A stretch of 64,000 nt of DNA from an uncultured Gammaproteobacteria bacterium (GTDB lineage Bacteria > Pseudomonadota > Gammaproteobacteria > Pseudomonadales > Pseudohongiellaceae): contig CAJWVZ010000006.1 of the NCBI GenBank assembly GCA_913048385.1, forward strand, positions 53,578 to 117,577, in the 5' to 3' direction. Both the position numbers and the translations under genes were made by a program. Below the pieces are notes generated by a model. That model ran no database searches. It was not told the DNA's origin and saw nothing but the letters and a program-made list of their open reading frames with translations. Below are positions 56,625-64,000 of the stretch, piece by piece; within the stretch, counting starts at the first letter, position 1, and the number at the start of each line of letters is the position of its first letter.

Positions 56625-57329
56625 ATGCGATTACATAGCTTAATTTCGATTATTAGCGCTAGTGTTGCAGCCGTCGCATTTTTGAGCAGCAACGTGTTGG
56701 CAGATAACTCCCTAACGGCAAAAGAAAAATCACAAGGCTGGGATTTATTATTTGATGGAAAAAGCCTCGACCATTGGCGTAATTATCAGCGTGAGGATAT
56801 TCGTCAGCAATGGGCTGTAAAAGAAGGAATGATAATACTTGCAGGTGATGGCGCTGGAGACTTGATTAGTCGTAAGCAATACAAAAACTTTGATTTTAAG
56901 CTCGACTGGAAAATAGAGGAGGGCGGCAACAGCGGTATCTTCTTTTTAGCTGATGAAACGCCAGATAAGATTTACTACAACTCACCGGAAGTTCAACTGC
57001 TGGACAATGAGAGGCACCCGGATCGTAAGCTCGAAAATCACAGGTCGGGATCACTGTATGATCTCATTGCCTCGCCTCCAGCGTCACAAAAAATTGCTGG
57101 TGAATGGAATAGCTTACGTATACTGGTTGAGAACAGGTATCTTAAAGTATGGCAGAACGAGCTCTTGACAGTGGATATCGTCATGGGTAGCCGAGAGTGG
57201 GACCGGATCGTGGCGGGAAGCAAGTTTAATGTCTCGCCGGGTTTCGGAAAAAATGAACGAGGACATTTGGGCGTTCAGGATCATGGCGACAAAGTATTTC
57301 TGAAAAATTTACGCGTTAGAGAGCTTTAA
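56625..57329 (+). CDS. DUF1080 / 3-keto-disaccharide hydrolase-like protein
   Basis: This secreted protein of about 234 residues begins MRLHSLISIISASVAAVAFL (signal peptide, cut near VLA). The mature part is DUF1080: GWDLLFDGKSLDHWRNY, GDLISRKQYKNFDFKLDWKIEEGGNSGIFF, SPEVQLLDN, GEWNSLRILVEN and GHLGVQDHGDKVFLKNLRVREL, a concanavalin-like beta fold now known to cleave 3-keto-glycosides. Start chosen for the signal peptide; no ribosome site is clear, and upstream in-frame starts exist (56547, 56499). It is divergent from the GMC/subunit 3 pair. Confidence 0.82.
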   Translation: MRLHSLISIISASVAAVAFLSSNVLADNSLTAKEKSQGWDLLFDGKSLDHWRNYQREDIRQQWAVKEGMIILAGDGAGDLISRKQYKNFDFKLDWKIEEGGNSGIFFLADETPDKIYYNSPEVQLLDNERHPDRKLENHRSGSLYDLIASPPASQKIAGEWNSLRILVENRYLKVWQNELLTVDIVMGSREWDRIVAGSKFNVSPGFGKNERGHLGVQDHGDKVFLKNLRVREL

Positions 57330-57409
57330 CCAAGCCTCTATTTTTAAACGGTGGGCCCACGAGGACTCGAGCCTCGGACAAACGGATTAGCCAGTATTTA
57401 GGTTTTTAA

Positions 57410-58891
57410 CTAATCCTTAAGCACCTTGTCGATACTTTCTTTCAAGTTAGTTTCTGCATTCCTTAACAGGCGAGATGCATTAGAGTGCCACCGTGTATCT
57501 TTCTTCGCAGCTTCACGTTGCTCCGCCAGTGCTGACTTCGTCTCAATAGGCGATGGGCCACCATAGATTGTGCGTACAGCAACAAAATTTTCTGCAGAAA
57601 GGGCATTTGAAAATTCAGACTCCGACATCTCTAAATCTCGGCTGCTTTCCTGTCTCGCTGCTTCCTGAAGCATGCTGTAGCTGATAGTACAATTTGATTC
57701 TGTGGCTTTCTTAACACAGGCAGCAACTATTTTGTGGGAAATACTGAACGGCAGGCGCTCACGGCGAACGATTTCATCAGCAAGCTCGGTTACCGTTATG
57801 AAATTAGCCTCAGCTCTTTCTCGCAACAAGTCCAAATTGAACTCGGCGGCACCGAGGGCATGCCCTAGAAGAGAAACGGCACGATCTGCATCCTTAATCG
57901 CAGAAAAGACCAGGGGCTGTAAATCGTCTTCCACATCATTGATATCACCAAACGGTGTATTGTGTACGCTGGTCAGTACACCAAGCGTTTGACCCAAGGC
58001 CTTGCTAGCAATAGCTCGTACATGTTCGATTGCTACCGGATTACGTTTCTGCGGCATAATGGAAGAGGCCTGCACATAACCATCTGGGAGACGAATCACA
58101 TTGAATTCCATCATGGCCATCAGCAGAAACTCTTGCCCGAACTTTCCGATGTTAATTAATAGAGTCGAAGTGGCACCTAGAAGCTCCGTGAAGTAGTCAA
58201 CCGAGGCGATTGAACCATAGCTGTTTCTCGTTGGCCCATCAAACCCGAGCAGCTGCGCCACTCTCTGTCGATTGATTGGAAACCCGGTAGTTGTAATTGC
58301 ACAGGCGCCTAGAGGGCAGTGATTCATATTTTCATAAGCCCGCTTCAACCGAACAATATCTCTGCTTACATTTTCAGTCATAGCCAGAAGGTAATGAGCA
58401 AGTGTAGTGGGCTGTGCAGGCTGCGTGTGTGTATAGGCCGGCATTAAGGCGTCGTGATGCTTTGCGGCTAAATTCAGAAATACGCTGCGCAAATTCTCGC
58501 AGGCCTCTATTAACTGTAGCGCTTGTTTGCGAAGATAGAGACGGTAGATAGTGACATCAATGTCATTGCGACTCCTTGCTGTATGCAGTTTTCCCGCAAC
58601 ATCTGCATCGCCACAGCCAACGGTTATTTCGCGCTGGATAAAATAAAATAAATCTTCAACGCTACCGTCGTATTCAGCTGTGCGCATAGATTCAACATCG
58701 AGACCCTGAATCGCTTGCAGAATGGTTTTTAGTTCAACTTGCGTGATGATGTCTTGCTCGGCGAGCATTAGTACATGAGCACGATCTACATCGAGATAGT
58801 GATCTAAAAAATAGCGCTGCGCATCGGCAAAGCAGTCACTTAGCACATTGTCCTTATAGCCTTGCGCTGGAAATTTTTCGCTCACTGGCAT
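57410..58891 (-). CDS. Argininosuccinate lyase-like enzyme, variant signatures
   Basis: This 493-residue fumarase/aspartase-superfamily protein is closest to argininosuccinate lyase. It has GKLHTARSRNDID, YTHTQPAQPTTLAHY and the flexible catalytic loop SSIMPQKRNP. Compared with standard ArgH, the GR of HTGRSRND reads AR and the loop Lys is Arg (QKR rather than QKK), and the GACAITTTGFPINR segment is altered. It may act on another succinyl or amino-acid adduct (as EDDS lyase does) rather than make arginine. It is the last gene of the symporter/PIG-L operon, 42 bases after PIG-L, not in an arg cluster. Confidence 0.85.
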   Translation of the reverse strand: MPVSEKFPAQGYKDNVLSDCFADAQRYFLDHYLDVDRAHVLMLAEQDIITQVELKTILQAIQGLDVESMRTAEYDGSVEDLFYFIQREITVGCGDADVAGKLHTARSRNDIDVTIYRLYLRKQALQLIEACENLRSVFLNLAAKHHDALMPAYTHTQPAQPTTLAHYLLAMTENVSRDIVRLKRAYENMNHCPLGACAITTTGFPINRQRVAQLLGFDGPTRNSYGSIASVDYFTELLGATSTLLINIGKFGQEFLLMAMMEFNVIRLPDGYVQASSIMPQKRNPVAIEHVRAIASKALGQTLGVLTSVHNTPFGDINDVEDDLQPLVFSAIKDADRAVSLLGHALGAAEFNLDLLRERAEANFITVTELADEIVRRERLPFSISHKIVAACVKKATESNCTISYSMLQEAARQESSRDLEMSESEFSNALSAENFVAVRTIYGGPSPIETKSALAEQREAAKKDTRWHSNASRLLRNAETNLKESIDKVLKD

Positions 58892-58933
58892 ACCTCGTTT
58901 CCTAATTTATTTATGTAAAATTGCTGGAGGGAT

Positions 58934-61555
58934 CTATTGGCTAGGCGACTTTGACAGACTCAACAGATTGGCAAAGAGCCTGTAAGCACCCGGCACACCA
59001 TTGGGTAACTGGCGGAACCAGGAATAAGCCGTGTAAACATAGTGGCCTTTGCCTATGCGTGAATACAGCATGGCTCCCTCACTGGGCGGCTCGCCCTCAT
59101 CATGAGCTTCGGTCAGCGGCACATATCGCTCGCGATCAAAACTGGTGAAGTTATAGTTGTTACGCTCCTGAACCCAACCATTAAAATCCTTTGTAGTAAT
59201 TTTATTGGGAAAACTAAATACCGGATGATTAGGCTCAAGAATTGTGATGGGAGCTGTCTCATCTACTACTCTTACATTACGGTCCATAGTTACACTAAAT
59301 GGAGCGAGATTTTTCTCTACAAAGTCGGGCTGCTGATATTGCACGATAAGTGTGCCGCCCTTCTCGGCATAATTTAAGAGCCTCTGATTGTTCGCAACAT
59401 AAGCAGCTCGTGTTTGCGAGGCACGAATACCCACCACGATAACGTCGAACTGCGATAAATCTCCGGTGGTTAATTCTGAATCGGACAGTAGGCTGACACT
59501 CACCCCTAAACGCCGCAGGGACTCGGGAACCAAATCGCCACTACCCATTAAATAGCCAACGTTCACGTCGGTCACGCCAACATCTACTACCTCAATTTCC
59601 GTAGAAGCCTCTGCATAAGTGCGATGAGTACTGATATGCGGATAAGCAATCTCTTGCATGGATTGCCTATAGACTGTGCCATCTATTAAGGCGCTTGCGC
59701 TCAGTTGATATTCTCCAGCTTGGAGACTATCTGGCATTGTGACTTGAAATGAAAATGTGTTGGTTGCCGGTGCAGGATCGAGAGAGAACTCAATGAATGA
59801 GGGTTCTAGAGCCCATCTTGGGGGCAATGAAAACTGCGCAGTACCGCTAGCGCTATCAGCGCTGTTGTTGCGAACAGTGAGCAAAAGCTCAATAGGCTTA
59901 GACGATGTGGATATCGGGACCACCATTAAATCAGTTGCGGGCTCTACCGAAACTTTTGGCACCACATCAATACGCCGACGGACTTCTCCTCTTATGCGGT
60001 CGAGCTGCCGATATTCAACTTCTCTCGTAACTGAAACTTCTCTGCCTGTAATCTCCAGCACCACGGTAGCGGTCAGAATGGGGGATGCGAAAGCTAGACT
60101 TTTTTGACTACCAGCTTCGCTCCAATCATAGGCTGCAGCTTCCCTGGGCAGCTCAAGCCAATAGGGTTGAGTTACCCCTGCCCAATTAGGCACCTGCACA
60201 AGAAAATAGGCCTCCGCGACGGCCGAATCCTGACGGCGACTCCCAGCTTCATTCGCAAGTTCTTGCCTTTGGCTAGCTGCCACTGTCCAGTTCTCCGGCA
60301 CGTTCACGCGAGCAGAGAGAACACGCGCAGGAGAATCGTCAGCCATAAATGATCGCACCGCGACAGTGGCCGCGCTCCCGGGCACTAAAGTCTCTGTCTC
60401 TATTAGTGCATCTATTTTCACCCCGGAGGCCAACACTATTGCCGTTTCAAACTCGGTGATTTTTTCGTCCAATAAGCGTTTTGTTTCTGGCGATTGAGCA
60501 GCATTTCGCGCGCGCTCAGCAAGCTCAGAGCCTCGAACTAAATCAGGCGTCAAAGCGCTTGGATCAAAAGCATCAAATTCACCTAACAGCGCTTGAGTGA
60601 CGCTCTCCAATTCTAGAACAAGCCGTGAGAATAGCGATGATGGGGATGGCTCGAATCTGAAGAGACCACTTATCGTAGTGTCTACTCCATCAAATACAGA
60701 TTGTTGAACTTTTGAAACATCAAAAGACGAGCTACTAAGCTGCAACAATGACAGCTGACTACCTCGTAGTTCCAACGAACCCATCTGTTGGGTTTTTTGT
60801 TGGCTCCTTCCCTGCATGCCGATCTCAAAAAAACTCTTCCCCGCGATAGGATCATATTCACCAGTATTAATACTCAACGTAGTCCCGTCAGCAGCATCAG
60901 GGGCTGAGCGCAACCCCACAAAGAGTCTCTGCACTTGCCAAGTTCGAAGGCCTTCTGCTATTTGCATAGGGAATTGCGAAGCATCTGCTGCTGCCTCTAT
61001 CGCAAGAGGAGTCAAATAACCCGCAAACTGATGATGACCGTGACCATCGGCCGGCGAGCCATTCCACCTGGAAACGATCACGTCGGGACGAAAAGTTCTG
61101 ATGCTTCGCACCATGTCATCTAACAATTCATTCTCGGGCCAAACACGGGAAGCTTCGGTTCTGTATTTGGAAAACCCGAAGTCATTTGCACGCGTGAAGA
61201 ACTGCTGCGCGCCGTCGAGCCGCCTTGCCTGAAGCAACTCTTCAGTACGGATTACCCCCAAGGCATCTGACTGCTCTGCACCGATAATATTTTGCCCACC
61301 GGACCCTCGAGTAAGCGACAGATAAGCCGTGCGCGCATTCAAGCCCCTAGCGTGATACGCAACCAGGGCTGAATCCTCATCATCGGGATGGGCCCCTGTG
61401 TGCAGAACTGACGCGGTAGTTTGTAGCCGCTCTAACTGCCTGATCAAGGCATTGTTGCCTTGGTCATAGATCGCACTCACTTGAGCATCAGCCGGCATCC
61501 ACGCGCCTACCCACAACGTGATCAATAACAAGGTAAACTTTAAAGCACAATGCAT
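58934..61555 (-). CDS. Secreted PIG-L family deacetylase with C-terminal domains
   Basis: This 873-residue protein has a signal peptide (cut near ADA) and an N-terminal PIG-L/LmbE zinc deacetylase domain: AHPDDE (residues 55-60), GLNARTAYLSLTRG, RTEELLQARRLDGA and a GHGHHQ segment as second metal site. These enzymes remove acetyl groups from N-acetyl amino sugars or similar. Residues about 370-680 form Ig/NEW3-like beta domains; 690-870 form a GATase/ThuA-like alpha/beta domain (FDVIVVGIRASQTR). Its ATG overlaps the symporter TAA by one base (TAATG). Probable substrate: an amide of a sugar or amine taken up by the symporter. Confidence 0.88.
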   Translation of the reverse strand: MHCALKFTLLLITLWVGAWMPADAQVSAIYDQGNNALIRQLERLQTTASVLHTGAHPDDEDSALVAYHARGLNARTAYLSLTRGSGGQNIIGAEQSDALGVIRTEELLQARRLDGAQQFFTRANDFGFSKYRTEASRVWPENELLDDMVRSIRTFRPDVIVSRWNGSPADGHGHHQFAGYLTPLAIEAAADASQFPMQIAEGLRTWQVQRLFVGLRSAPDAADGTTLSINTGEYDPIAGKSFFEIGMQGRSQQKTQQMGSLELRGSQLSLLQLSSSSFDVSKVQQSVFDGVDTTISGLFRFEPSPSSLFSRLVLELESVTQALLGEFDAFDPSALTPDLVRGSELAERARNAAQSPETKRLLDEKITEFETAIVLASGVKIDALIETETLVPGSAATVAVRSFMADDSPARVLSARVNVPENWTVAASQRQELANEAGSRRQDSAVAEAYFLVQVPNWAGVTQPYWLELPREAAAYDWSEAGSQKSLAFASPILTATVVLEITGREVSVTREVEYRQLDRIRGEVRRRIDVVPKVSVEPATDLMVVPISTSSKPIELLLTVRNNSADSASGTAQFSLPPRWALEPSFIEFSLDPAPATNTFSFQVTMPDSLQAGEYQLSASALIDGTVYRQSMQEIAYPHISTHRTYAEASTEIEVVDVGVTDVNVGYLMGSGDLVPESLRRLGVSVSLLSDSELTTGDLSQFDVIVVGIRASQTRAAYVANNQRLLNYAEKGGTLIVQYQQPDFVEKNLAPFSVTMDRNVRVVDETAPITILEPNHPVFSFPNKITTKDFNGWVQERNNYNFTSFDRERYVPLTEAHDEGEPPSEGAMLYSRIGKGHYVYTAYSWFRQLPNGVPGAYRLFANLLSLSKSPSQ

Positions 61556-63231
61556 TAAACACCCCCTTTTGAAAAAGCACTTATCAAATAGCCAGCTGCG
61601 ACAGTAATCAAACAGCCCACAACATTGAACCAGAGAAACGCAATATCGGTAAGATAGCTCGCGATCCAGACCGAAACCATACCAAATAATAGCCCGTAGA
61701 ACGCACCCGCCGATTTTGCCGACGGAACAACAAAAGCTAACACGAAGACCCCGAGCAAGGAACCGTAAAAGAACGAACCGAAGGTGTTCACCACTTCAAT
61801 TAATGAACCCAAATTGGTAACAAAGGTAGCTACGACACAGGCAAATAGACCCCATAACAATGTAGCGATTCGGCCAAACCTGAGCAGCTCTTTCTCAGTG
61901 CTATCAGGGTTAATATGTTGTCGGTAAAGATCCATAGTCGATGTAGTGGCGAGAGAGTTTAGTTCGGCTGCAACACTAGACATGGCTGCAGCAAGTATTG
62001 CCGCTACAATTAAGCCCACCACTCCCAAGGGCATGTTCTGTAGGACAAACGTGGGAAACACATAGTTCACATCATTGAACGAAGCATCATCGTTGGTTTG
62101 CCTGACAAACTCAGTAGCCTCACGCCGAGATGCACTAAATTCAGCATTCGCATTCACATAGCTTGCTCGTGCGGTGGCTTCCAAATCTGTATTTATTGCA
62201 TCTATAAAATCGAGCGCTGCGAGACGTCGTTGCTCATGAACACCCGTAAACTCAATTTGAATTTGCTGATGAACAGCTGGATTAACATCAGCAGCTTGTT
62301 GTTGGGCAAGCTCATTGAACACCATTGGCGGCTGAGCAAATTGATAAAAAACAAAGACGAGAATGCCAATAAATAGAATGAGGAACTGCAGAGGAATTTT
62401 GAGAAACGCTGACATAAGTAGCGAGGTGCGGCTTTCATCTTCAGAACGAGCCGTTAGGTAGCGCTGCACCTGAGATTGATCACAGCCGAAATAGGAAAGA
62501 AATAAAAACAAAGCGGCAATTGTGCCGGACCAAAAGGTATAGCGCTCGGTCAAATCAAAGGTGAAGTCGATTGTCTCCAACTTGCCTGCTGCACCCGCGA
62601 CAAAAAGGGCGTCTTTCAACGACACGTCTTCGGGCAAAGCTTGAAGTATAACAAGCACACAGAGCGCCAAGCCAATCATTATAATTGCCATCTGCTTTAC
62701 ATCGGTCCAGGTGACCGCTTGCACGCCCCCCATCATAGTGTAGAAAGTCGTGGAGAGACCGATAGCAAAGATCGTAATCAACTCTCCCCAACCCAGCACT
62801 ATGGACAGAACCACTGCGGGAGCGGCAATAATGACACCAACTCCCAATCCCCGTGAGATCAAAAAAAAGAAACTGGTTAATGTGCGCGTGCGGGAATCGA
62901 AGCGTTGTTCTAGATATTCATATGCGGTGAACACTTTGGCACGATAGAAAAATGGTACCGCCGTAACACACAGAATGATCATGGCCAGTGGTAAGCCAAA
63001 ATAGAACTGAATGAATCGTATGCCATCTTCGTAAGCTTGCCCGGTAGTTCCTATTAGAGTAATTGCTGACATTTGTGTAGCCATGACTGATAGACCAACC
63101 GCCCACCAGGGCAAACTTCTACCCGCGAGGAAGAAGCTTTCCGAATCTAATGAGCCACGGCTTAACTTCAATCCATGCCAGATTACGTAAGCAAGGTAGG
63201 AAAGTACGATTAACCAGTCGAGAGGATGCAT
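61555..63231 (-). CDS. Sodium:solute symporter family protein
   Basis: This 558-residue SSS-family transporter has more than twelve hydrophobic segments. Features are MATQMSAITLIGTTGQAYEDG, YLEQRFDSRTRTLTSFFF, GGVQAVTWTDVKQ (SSS signature), YFGCDQSQVQRYLTARS and AAAMSSVAAELNSLATTSTMDLY. An inserted soluble stretch (about residues 300-380) is unusually long. It imports a small solute with Na+. The start ATG at 63231 follows a small membrane protein stop by 3 bases; its stop overlaps the PIG-L start. Confidence 0.92.
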   Translation of the reverse strand: MHPLDWLIVLSYLAYVIWHGLKLSRGSLDSESFFLAGRSLPWWAVGLSVMATQMSAITLIGTTGQAYEDGIRFIQFYFGLPLAMIILCVTAVPFFYRAKVFTAYEYLEQRFDSRTRTLTSFFFLISRGLGVGVIIAAPAVVLSIVLGWGELITIFAIGLSTTFYTMMGGVQAVTWTDVKQMAIIMIGLALCVLVILQALPEDVSLKDALFVAGAAGKLETIDFTFDLTERYTFWSGTIAALFLFLSYFGCDQSQVQRYLTARSEDESRTSLLMSAFLKIPLQFLILFIGILVFVFYQFAQPPMVFNELAQQQAADVNPAVHQQIQIEFTGVHEQRRLAALDFIDAINTDLEATARASYVNANAEFSASRREATEFVRQTNDDASFNDVNYVFPTFVLQNMPLGVVGLIVAAILAAAMSSVAAELNSLATTSTMDLYRQHINPDSTEKELLRFGRIATLLWGLFACVVATFVTNLGSLIEVVNTFGSFFYGSLLGVFVLAFVVPSAKSAGAFYGLLFGMVSVWIASYLTDIAFLWFNVVGCLITVAAGYLISAFSKGGV

Positions 63232-63234
63232 GGT

Positions 63235-63474
63235 TTAGCTTGAAAAGTACGCTGAGAAGAAATACAGCGTGCTTATTATTGTGACAGCAGAAACGAGAAC
63301 AAGCAGGTAGATGTACCTCCAAGGCTTTAGAGAAGCTGGCGACTTGGCTGGGCCTGGAGAGGGCTCGGGCATGTTATCTTCTTCTATTAAATTCACTTTT
63401 AGTAAGTGGGTTAGCCTACTATAACTATTAACCGCAGAGCCAGACCCTCCCGCCTCTAGCCAGTAGTTATTCAT
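63235..63474 (-). CDS. Small single-span membrane protein upstream of the symporter
   Basis: A 79-residue frame carries one hydrophobic helix (YIYLLVLVSAVTIISTLYFF) near its C-terminus after a Pro/Ser-rich stretch. The stop is 3 bases before the symporter ATG, so they are co-expressed, perhaps as a small transporter subunit. The ATG at 63474 has AGGA about 8 bases upstream; a shorter 45-residue start at 63372 is possible. Family not recognised. Confidence 0.5.
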   Translation of the reverse strand: MNNYWLEAGGSGSAVNSYSRLTHLLKVNLIEEDNMPEPSPGPAKSPASLKPWRYIYLLVLVSAVTIISTLYFFSAYFSS

Positions 63475-63645
63475 CAGATTTTCCTAACTCTCAGTATGCT
63501 GCATACTTTTCAAAATATCGTGTAAGCGGTTGCTCCATTATTCTGGAATCAACAAACGAAACAAAGTCAGGGTTATACATCTCCTTTGATTTTAATGAGT
63601 GGCCAGAAGCGTTTCTATTGTCTACACCCATACTTCAACTCGTGA

Positions 63646-64000
63646 CTAGTATGCACAGTTCCATATCCAACCTATCGCCGGATTAGTACTCGCAGTGCGT
63701 GCACATGCTTCAAACCTATCAAGCTGATCCCGCACTGTGTGGGTAGGCAATGAATCTACTGAGTAATTAGTTCTTATAACTCCCAAGTTTCCTGCGTCAA
63801 ACACATCCTCTTGAATCCACCAATCAGGAACGTTTACTTGCCCACGATCCATATAAAGCATGTCTATAGTCCCGTTGTTCCTTAATGGCCAGAATAGAGT
63901 AGCTGTATTATTGTCAGTGACGGGGGCTTTAGGCAGTGCTGGCATTATGGCATTAGTGTCAATTCTAACTAGTGTTCCGCTTTTATTTAAGTAAGCACCG
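63646..64000 (-). CDS. C-terminal part of an unrecognised protein (partial)
   Basis: An open frame runs from the right edge on the minus strand to a stop at 63646-63648, giving 117 or more residues. It is rich in Asn, Asp and Trp (NVPDWWIQEDVFDAG, IGWIWNCAY end) with two cysteines, like a secreted or surface protein. No stop occurs up to base 64000, so the start is outside. An internal ATG at 63945 is not necessarily the start. Family not recognised. Confidence 0.5.
   Translation of the reverse strand, partial: GAYLNKSGTLVRIDTNAIMPALPKAPVTDNNTATLFWPLRNNGTIDMLYMDRGQVNVPDWWIQEDVFDAGNLGVIRTNYSVDSLPTHTVRDQLDRFEACARTASTNPAIGWIWNCAY

Noticed and set aside
57330..57409. Terminator between convergent genes at 57.3-57.4 kb (GTGGGCCCAC and CGAGG/CCTCG dyads)
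   Set aside because: Dyads are short and no T-run follows on either strand.
57410..58891. Ordinary arginine-biosynthesis argH
   Set aside because: The family is right, but signature changes and the symporter/PIG-L operon context argue against naming it argH.

Overview
The window reads as a chromosomal segment of a free-living, probably marine, gammaproteobacterium. The main evidence is the block initiator tRNA - rimP - nusA - infB - rbfA - truB - rpsO - pnp at 12.6-21.8 kb, whose proteins follow the gammaproteobacterial versions closely. Around it lie many exported redox enzymes (three separate PQQ dehydrogenases), Tat-exported enzymes and acyl-CoA catabolism genes, a mix typical of OMG-type marine heterotrophs; that assignment is inference. 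No phage, transposase, integrase or CRISPR array is visible.

Layout. (1) 0-12.4 kb: end of a membrane protein, an exported gamma-glutamyltransferase-family enzyme, a 1391-residue secreted beta-rich protein, and three PLP enzymes (D-serine/D-threonine aldolase-like, HisC-like, MalY/PatB-like), all with twin-arginine-type leaders, plus a glucose-dehydrogenase-type PQQ enzyme. Together they suggest periplasmic processing of peptides, glutathione or amino acids. (2) 12.5-21.9 kb: the housekeeping translation/RNA block, with a strong promoter before tRNA-fMet and, between the tRNA and rimP, an independent promoter-hairpin-terminator unit that looks like an undescribed small RNA. (3) 22-31.9 kb: a cytochrome c/copper monooxygenase-like protein and secreted partner, a TIGR02647-type protein, YqaA, a Rieske protein + PQQ alcohol dehydrogenase operon, the DUF4266 - DUF3570 - ApbE operon and an exported M20 peptidase. 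(4) 32-44.5 kb: DoxX plus a propeller/di-haem cytochrome protein, a GST beside a broken TetR regulator, then a one-directional run of two acyl-CoA dehydrogenases, a biotin-dependent acyl-CoA carboxylase (two subunits), an enoyl-CoA hydratase and an AtuA-family protein. This is an acyclic-terpene (Atu) or leucine/isovalerate-like branched acyl-CoA route. (5) 44.6-52.2 kb: exported amidohydrolase, a hypothetical, an SDR, a PETase/cutinase-like alpha/beta hydrolase facing a PQQ alcohol dehydrogenase across a shared intergenic region, and a membrane-anchored protein of seven zinc-ribbon repeats. (6) 52.4-57.3 kb: a GC-richer enolase-superfamily gene and a GMC oxidoreductase / Tat subunit / DUF1080 set that fits the 3-keto-glycoside pathway. 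(7) 57.4-64 kb: a tightly coupled operon of a small membrane protein, a sodium:solute symporter, a large secreted PIG-L deacetylase and an argininosuccinate-lyase-like enzyme with altered signatures, then the end of an unrecognised protein.

The most noteworthy items are the PETase-like hydrolase with its PQQ dehydrogenase neighbour, the small RNA candidate before rimP, the zinc-ribbon repeat protein, the DUF4266/DUF3570/ApbE operon, and the symporter/PIG-L/ASL-like operon. All functions are read from sequence motifs; no searches were run.
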